Below are positions 60,321-64,000 of a stretch of 64,000 bases of DNA, one piece after another. The stretch is taken from assembly GCF_026344035.1 (NCBI RefSeq), contig NZ_JAPKND010000003.1, forward strand, positions 342,379 to 406,378. The letters are read 5' to 3'. How positions within the stretch are numbered: the first letter of the stretch is position 1; every line of letters starts with the position of its first letter. The stretch is from Alcaligenes endophyticus (GTDB taxonomy: Bacteria > Pseudomonadota > Gammaproteobacteria > Burkholderiales > Burkholderiaceae_B). The position numbers were made by a program, and so were the translations under genes. Under the pieces are notes generated by a model, which was not told the DNA's origin, searched no databases, and saw only the letters and a program-made list of their open reading frames with translations.

Positions 60321-60491
60321 ATGTCAGAAAAACACCCTATCCTCGCCGACCACGAGCGCCAAGTATGCGAAGTATGGACCCGCGTAATGGGCTACCATCG
60401 GCCTATGCAATCGTTCAATATAGGCAAAAAAGGCGAGTTCCAAGAACGCCAATACTTTACCGAAGCCCAGACCAAACAGCCCCAACGCTAG
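60321..60491 (+). CDS. Separate glycyl-radical domain of anaerobic ribonucleotide reductase
   Basis: This 56-residue protein begins MSEKHPILADHERQVCEVWT and continues with RVMGYHRPMQSFNIGKKGEF and QERQYF. That is the C-terminal glycyl-radical segment of NrdD (family form RVxGYxRPxxxxNxGKxxEF); the radical glycine should be the G of RVMGY (residue 24). TAGGAG lies 8-13 bases before its ATG. The single cysteine (CEVW) is positioned like the last zinc ligand of complete NrdDs. It probably binds the main protein in trans, much as GrcA replaces the tail of pyruvate formate-lyase. It is in a different frame from nrdD. Similar short NrdD-tail proteins may exist in related genomes. Confidence 0.88.
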   Translation: MSEKHPILADHERQVCEVWTRVMGYHRPMQSFNIGKKGEFQERQYFTEAQTKQPQR

Positions 60492-60506
60492 TCATCCCAC
60501 ACGGCC

Positions 60507-61250
60507 ATGAGTCTTCTGTCTAATGCTCGTTGCGTACAGCATCCACCTCGTTCAATTCGTATTGGCGGGGTGGCTCCTTACTCCAGCAGTGATTATCCCG
60601 GCCAACTGGCAGCAGTTATTTTTATTCAAGGCTGCCCGTGGCGTTGCGCCTATTGCCATAACCCACACTTACAACCACGACGTCTTGACCACGCCCACGA
60701 TTGGGCTGACGTGCTGCAATTACTACAGCGCCGTATAGGTTTGTTAGATGGAGTGGTTTTTAGCGGTGGTGAACCCACTATTGACCCATTCCTAACGCTG
60801 GCCGTTCATCAGGTAAAAGACATGGGTTTTAAAGTAGGTATGCATACCGCGGGCATGTATCCGCAGCGCTTACAAGCCTTGCTCCCCCTGCTAGACTGGG
60901 TGGGCTTAGATATCAAAACTGATTTTCAGGCTTACGACGCCCTAACAGGGGTTAAAAACAGCCATCTTGGGCCGCAGCGCTGCCTGCATCTGTTACAGCA
61001 CAGTCAACTGAGTTACGAGTGTCGTACCACCATACATCCAGCGCTACACAGCCCAGAAACAATCCTAACGCTGGCGCAACAATTAAAACAGTACAAGGTA
61101 GAACACTTTGCGCTACAAGTGTTTCGCCCACAAGGCTGCCAAAACACCGCTCTGAACGCAACCGGCCAAGCCATGATTGACTATCCCAGTCACGCATTGT
61201 GCCAGCAACTGGGAGAGCTTTTTCCGCAATTCACCCTTAGACCTGCCTAA
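60507..61250 (+). CDS. nrdG: Anaerobic ribonucleotide reductase activating protein (radical SAM)
   Basis: The 247-residue radical-SAM enzyme has IFIQGCPWRCAYCHNP with the CxxxCxxC cluster motif, FSGGEPTIDP (GGE for SAM binding) and GLDIKTDF. It cleaves SAM to make the glycyl radical. It is longer than E. coli NrdG (154 residues) and belongs to the NrdG group seen with non-enterobacterial NrdDs. It starts 15 bases after the small glycyl-radical gene, so body, tail and activase form one operon. Confidence 0.93.
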   Translation: MSLLSNARCVQHPPRSIRIGGVAPYSSSDYPGQLAAVIFIQGCPWRCAYCHNPHLQPRRLDHAHDWADVLQLLQRRIGLLDGVVFSGGEPTIDPFLTLAVHQVKDMGFKVGMHTAGMYPQRLQALLPLLDWVGLDIKTDFQAYDALTGVKNSHLGPQRCLHLLQHSQLSYECRTTIHPALHSPETILTLAQQLKQYKVEHFALQVFRPQGCQNTALNATGQAMIDYPSHALCQQLGELFPQFTLRPA

Positions 61251-61257
61251 ATCGCTA

Positions 61258-61277
61258 GCCTGTTCCCCAAAACAGGC
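61258..61277. terminator. Hairpin between convergent nrdG and ubiT
   Basis: GCCTGTT (61258-61264), loop CCCCAA, AACAGGC (61271-61277), followed by a smaller AGCTT/AAGCT repeat, in the 38-base gap between the two stops. It could end both transcripts; T-runs are absent. Confidence 0.45.
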
Positions 61278-61288
61278 CAGCTTTCAAG

Positions 61289-61789
61289 CTACCTCTGCTT
61301 TGTCGCCGCCGGCATAAAACGGCCCCTCGCTTTTTGGCCTAACCGTGCTAAGGTGGCACGCCATAACTGCTGAGCGCCCAACTCGCTCAGATCAATCGCA
61401 TCCATCGTGTTTTTCACCATCAGCCCCAACTCTGTATCGCCTTCAATACGTAAACGGCGATGAAAAAACAGCGTGTCTGGGTCTTCATCGCGACGCAACA
61501 ACTGATAAAAATCCCATAATGTTGCACTAAGGCATAAATCAGGGGTAACTGCTGGGCGATACACCGCCTCAAAACCTTGCTGGTTCCAGGTGTAGTCAAA
61601 CACCCACTGAGTATCCAGCACCTGCACCCGTAGCAAACGCCCCGCTAATTGAGTGCGTATATCGTCAGGCAAATGGGGGCGTAACCAGGTATTTAAGCCT
61701 GCTACGAATAACCATGCGCCGGGCGCGCGCGGAAAACGGGCGCATACTTGCGCCAATAAAGGCGGCAATGTTGGCGTAGAGTTAGCCAT
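61289..61789 (-). CDS. ubiT: Ubiquinone anaerobic biosynthesis accessory factor UbiT
   Basis: The 166-residue protein is a single SCP2 (sterol-carrier) lipid-binding domain, the form of UbiT (YhbT): GRLLRVQVLDTQWVFDYTW, DLCLSATLWDFYQLLRRDEDPDTLFFHRRL (in part) and RIEGDTELGLMVKNTMDAID. UbiT is needed for ubiquinone synthesis without oxygen and probably carries the isoprenoid intermediates. It is last in ubiU-ubiV-ubiT, overlapping ubiV by eight bases. Confidence 0.92.
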   Translation of the reverse strand: MANSTPTLPPLLAQVCARFPRAPGAWLFVAGLNTWLRPHLPDDIRTQLAGRLLRVQVLDTQWVFDYTWNQQGFEAVYRPAVTPDLCLSATLWDFYQLLRRDEDPDTLFFHRRLRIEGDTELGLMVKNTMDAIDLSELGAQQLWRATLARLGQKARGRFMPAATKQR

Positions 61790-62690
61790 GTATTTGTCCT
61801 CCTGTGTCGTTAATTTGCGCTAGCCCTGCGCGGGCATGCCAATAGCCATTGCAGCTTTTGTCAGGCATGAAAGCCACTAGCTGTGGGTACGCCTGCTGCG
61901 CTGTGATCTGCCCCATGCTTACCGCGTGGTACAGAGACACCACCTGCCCCATGTGCTGCGATTGCGGACTTAACCTAATTACCTGCACGCCTAACGCTTG
62001 CAGCTCAGGCAATTCAAGCATCAAACTATGCACCTTGGCCGATTGGGTTTGTATGCCATTAATAGTCAAAAAACTTTCCCCTTCACGGGTATGGAGCACC
62101 AAGCCATCAGGATACTCTTGGCACACGTATTGGCAGTTATCTTTAGGCAAATTACGGTAACGCGCACTAAAACAACGTGCCGAAAACGCTAGGGGCATAC
62201 GGCCATACGCGAATATCTCGGTAGCTAAAGCCGCCGGTGCATGGGCGAGCAAGGACTGCAATTGCGCCGCCCCCATTTCTAGGGGCATAACCCAGCGGCA
62301 CGCGCCAAGCTCATGCATGCACTGCAAACTAGGCGGGCTATATACATTCAAATAGGGCCCTGCCACAAAGCGCTTGCCTTGTAAGCTGTGCACCGCCCCC
62401 ATATCGTTCGCCTCAACCATATAGTCGGGGTTTGCACACACCTGCTCTAGCACTTTCATATCTTTGTTGGACTCCAACAAAGTCTGGGTCGATAACACCA
62501 CCTCTTTGCCTGCGGCGCTAAGCATGGCAGCCACCTCCAGCCAATCGTTAAAGCGCATTGCATGGCGTCTGGAACACACATTTTCGCCCAGATAGACAAT
62601 ATCCACAGGCCACTCGCAGGCCTGCTCATAGAACTGCAGCACCGCTAGGCGGCTCCAGTAATAATGTAAAGGTCCTAAAGACAATTTCAT
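61782..62690 (-). CDS. ubiV: O2-independent ubiquinone hydroxylase component UbiV
   Basis: From ATG 62690 (AGGAGG upstream) it has 302 residues of the U32-peptidase-like family. LGENVCSRR puts a cysteine at residue 39, as in E. coli UbiV, and ARCFSARYRNLPKDNCQYVC holds three more, giving the four 4Fe-4S ligands. With UbiU it hydroxylates the quinone ring anaerobically, taking oxygen from prephenate in E. coli. A longer frame to 62774 overlaps ubiU and is rejected. Confidence 0.94.
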   Translation of the reverse strand: MKLSLGPLHYYWSRLAVLQFYEQACEWPVDIVYLGENVCSRRHAMRFNDWLEVAAMLSAAGKEVVLSTQTLLESNKDMKVLEQVCANPDYMVEANDMGAVHSLQGKRFVAGPYLNVYSPPSLQCMHELGACRWVMPLEMGAAQLQSLLAHAPAALATEIFAYGRMPLAFSARCFSARYRNLPKDNCQYVCQEYPDGLVLHTREGESFLTINGIQTQSAKVHSLMLELPELQALGVQVIRLSPQSQHMGQVVSLYHAVSMGQITAQQAYPQLVAFMPDKSCNGYWHARAGLAQINDTGGQIHG

Positions 62691-62698
62691 AAAGCCTC

Positions 62699-63739
62699 CT
62701 ATTTCCACGGGCGATGATAAGCACCCAAAGTTTGCTGTTGCCCCTCGGATACGTTGGATAGGGCTTGCATCCACGCAGGATGCACCGAATATCGCCGTGG
62801 CTGAGCGCGCGCTTGATCAATCGCTGCCCGCCATACTTGGGTCACCTGCGCCACATAGGCAGGGCTACGTTGACGCCCCTCGATCTTGATCGCTTTCACC
62901 CCCGCCGCCATAAGCTCTGGCAACAAGGAAAGCGTATTTAAACTGGTGGGTTCCTCGAGAGCATAATAGTTTTCATCGCCCACATTAAAACGACCTTTAC
63001 ATAAGGTGGGATAGCCCGCGTTTTCTTGTGCCCCATAACGATCAATTAACACATGGTTTAAACGCGACTCCAAGCCCGCTGCCGTCTCTTGCCAGCGCAC
63101 ATACTTAGCGGGTGAACAGACCCCATGGGTATTGGGTGATTCGCCCGTAACATAAGAGGACAAAGCGCACCGCCCTTCCACCATGACGCACAGGCTGCCA
63201 AACCCAAACACTTCAATTTCTACCGGCACCTGCTGGCATAATTGTTCCACCTGCTGCATGGCCAATACCCGCGGCAACACGGCACGTTGTATACCAAAGT
63301 GTTCATAATAAAAACGGATGGCCTGGGCATTGGTAGCCGAGCCTTGAACGGACAAATGCAAACGCAAATGGGGATACTGACGCGCGCTATAGGCCAGCAA
63401 GCCTAGGTCAGCCATAATAATGGCGTTAACCCCTGCTTCAACCGCCCTATCTACCGCCTCTTGCCAGCTAGACCAAGAACTAGCTTGCGGATAGGTATTT
63501 AAGGCCAGCAGCACCTGTCGTCCGCGCTCATGCGCATACCGTATTCCGGTTGCAATGGCTTGAGCGTCAAAATTAAGCCCGGCAAAGTTACGCGCATTCG
63601 TCGCGTCCCTAAAGCCTAAATACACACTGTCTGCGCCGTTATCAACGGCTGCTTTTAAAGCCGGTAAGCTCCCGGCGGGACACACCAGCTCTATACCTTG
63701 GTCGTCATGGGGGGACGAGCCACCTAAAACAAACGCCAT
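62699..63739 (-). CDS. ubiU: O2-independent ubiquinone hydroxylase component UbiU
   Basis: The 346-residue U32-family protein (ATG 63739, GGAGA upstream; an earlier start at 63796 is unlikely) has ELVCPAGSLPALKAAVDNGADSVYLG (in part), EVFGFGSLCVMVEGRCALSSY, SPNTHGVCSPAKYVRW and YPTLCKGRFN, with cysteines placed for a 4Fe-4S cluster, and VKAIKIEGRQRSPAYV. It forms a heterodimer with UbiV. First gene of the operon. Confidence 0.94.
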   Translation of the reverse strand: MAFVLGGSSPHDDQGIELVCPAGSLPALKAAVDNGADSVYLGFRDATNARNFAGLNFDAQAIATGIRYAHERGRQVLLALNTYPQASSWSSWQEAVDRAVEAGVNAIIMADLGLLAYSARQYPHLRLHLSVQGSATNAQAIRFYYEHFGIQRAVLPRVLAMQQVEQLCQQVPVEIEVFGFGSLCVMVEGRCALSSYVTGESPNTHGVCSPAKYVRWQETAAGLESRLNHVLIDRYGAQENAGYPTLCKGRFNVGDENYYALEEPTSLNTLSLLPELMAAGVKAIKIEGRQRSPAYVAQVTQVWRAAIDQARAQPRRYSVHPAWMQALSNVSEGQQQTLGAYHRPWK

Positions 63740-64000
63740 CGCGCAATTCTCCTGTGCTGAACAAGTAAAAAAGGTGCCGCACCCCCCGTTTGGCAACCTT
63801 TCATACTATGCTGGAAAATCCCCCTTGGCGCCTTACGCCATATCAAGTGCAGCGCAAGAAAATACCAAACGGCGCCAGCACTGTCCTTTCATAGAACCGT
63901 GCCGGCGGCTTACTGCAGTGGTGATATCGGTACTGCTACAGCGGACGTAGGAGTTGATGGAGATGTTAACTATATCGTCATAGGCACTGCCGAACCTGCT
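63740..64000. other. Window end without an assignable gene
   Basis: This stretch should hold the ubiU promoter. Frames are open to the window edge on both strands: minus strand from 64000 to a TAA at 63833, and plus strand from about 63899 (GTG) reading IGTATADVGVDGDVNYIVIG. Either could be the edge of a neighbouring gene; I cannot support one. A half FNR-like ATCAA lies at 63842-63846, without a convincing partner. Confidence 0.3.

Noticed and set aside
60283..60323. Selenocysteine recoding or stop read-through joining nrdD to its radical tail
   Set aside because: selAB-selC are in the window, so this was considered. The nrdD stop is TAA, not TGA, and the tail is in another frame with its own ribosome site and ATG.
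63833..63846. FNR box upstream of ubiU
   Set aside because: Only the right half ATCAA is good; the left half matches two of five positions.
1..64000. CRISPR arrays, insertion sequences, prophage or integrase genes
   Set aside because: No regularly spaced direct repeats, transposase or phage genes were seen on either strand.

Overview
The window looks like chromosomal DNA of a moderate-G+C betaproteobacterium of the order Burkholderiales, most likely Alcaligenaceae. The pointers are a Bug/TctC-type periplasmic receptor, a split pntA1-pntA2-pntB transhydrogenase, an apaG-rpe-trpEGDC neighbourhood, a SUV3-like helicase and an enterobactin-type locus. This taxonomic call is inference from gene content; there is no rRNA gene here. 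I saw no phage, insertion sequence, CRISPR array or replication origin.

Layout. 1-3.3 kb: the selenocysteine machinery, selA (5' end cut by the window), selB and the tRNA-Sec gene. 3.3-7.4 kb: an operon of a Bug receptor, an aspartase/fumarase-superfamily lyase and a ComA-type phosphosulfolactate synthase homologue, with a divergent LysR regulator. This lyase/synthase pair recalls the first two steps of bacterial coenzyme M synthesis. 7.4-14.1 kb: yaeQ, an orphan XRE regulator leading into nspC and a carboxynor(sperm)idine dehydrogenase gene (alternative spermidine synthesis), and pntA1A2B. 14.3-21.8 kb: a small exported protein, a TerC-CBS-CorC membrane protein, a Tat-exported PhoX/DUF839 protein and a 1057-residue SUV3-like helicase.

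22-45 kb is a catecholate siderophore island. It holds a FecCD-type permease, ATPase and binding protein, three esterases of the Fes/IroE type (one with a signal peptide), a complete LivJHMGF-type ABC transporter behind a good Fur box, and then a nearly gapless biosynthetic run: phosphopantetheinyl transferase, entE, a free-standing aryl carrier protein, a four-domain EntF whose adenylation code reads as serine, entS, a YVTN propeller protein, entC, an isochorismatase without carrier domain, and entA. The predicted product is enterobactin or a close relative. No TonB-dependent receptor and no MbtH-like protein lie in the window.

45-53 kb: a pseudo-receiver/winged-helix/degenerate-EAL regulator with a perfect palindrome at its start, a DsbC-type isomerase, a UbiH-family hydroxylase, mltA, apaG, rpe and an EAL-CBS-GGDEF protein. 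53.6-58.4 kb: a textbook trp attenuator (leader peptide with three Trp codons, antiterminator, terminator) followed by trpE-G-D-C and a HIT protein. 58.4-63.7 kb: an anaerobic island with an FNR-type box and two NrdR boxes, a class III ribonucleotide reductase split into a 582-residue body and a separate 56-residue glycyl-radical piece, its radical-SAM activase, and ubiUVT for O2-independent ubiquinone synthesis on the other strand. Together with the Sec machinery this indicates a facultative anaerobe.

The observations most worth following are the split NrdD with a hairpin over its stop codon, the ComA-like/lyase/Bug operon, the Liv-type transporter wired into the siderophore operon, and the REC-wHTH-EAL regulator.
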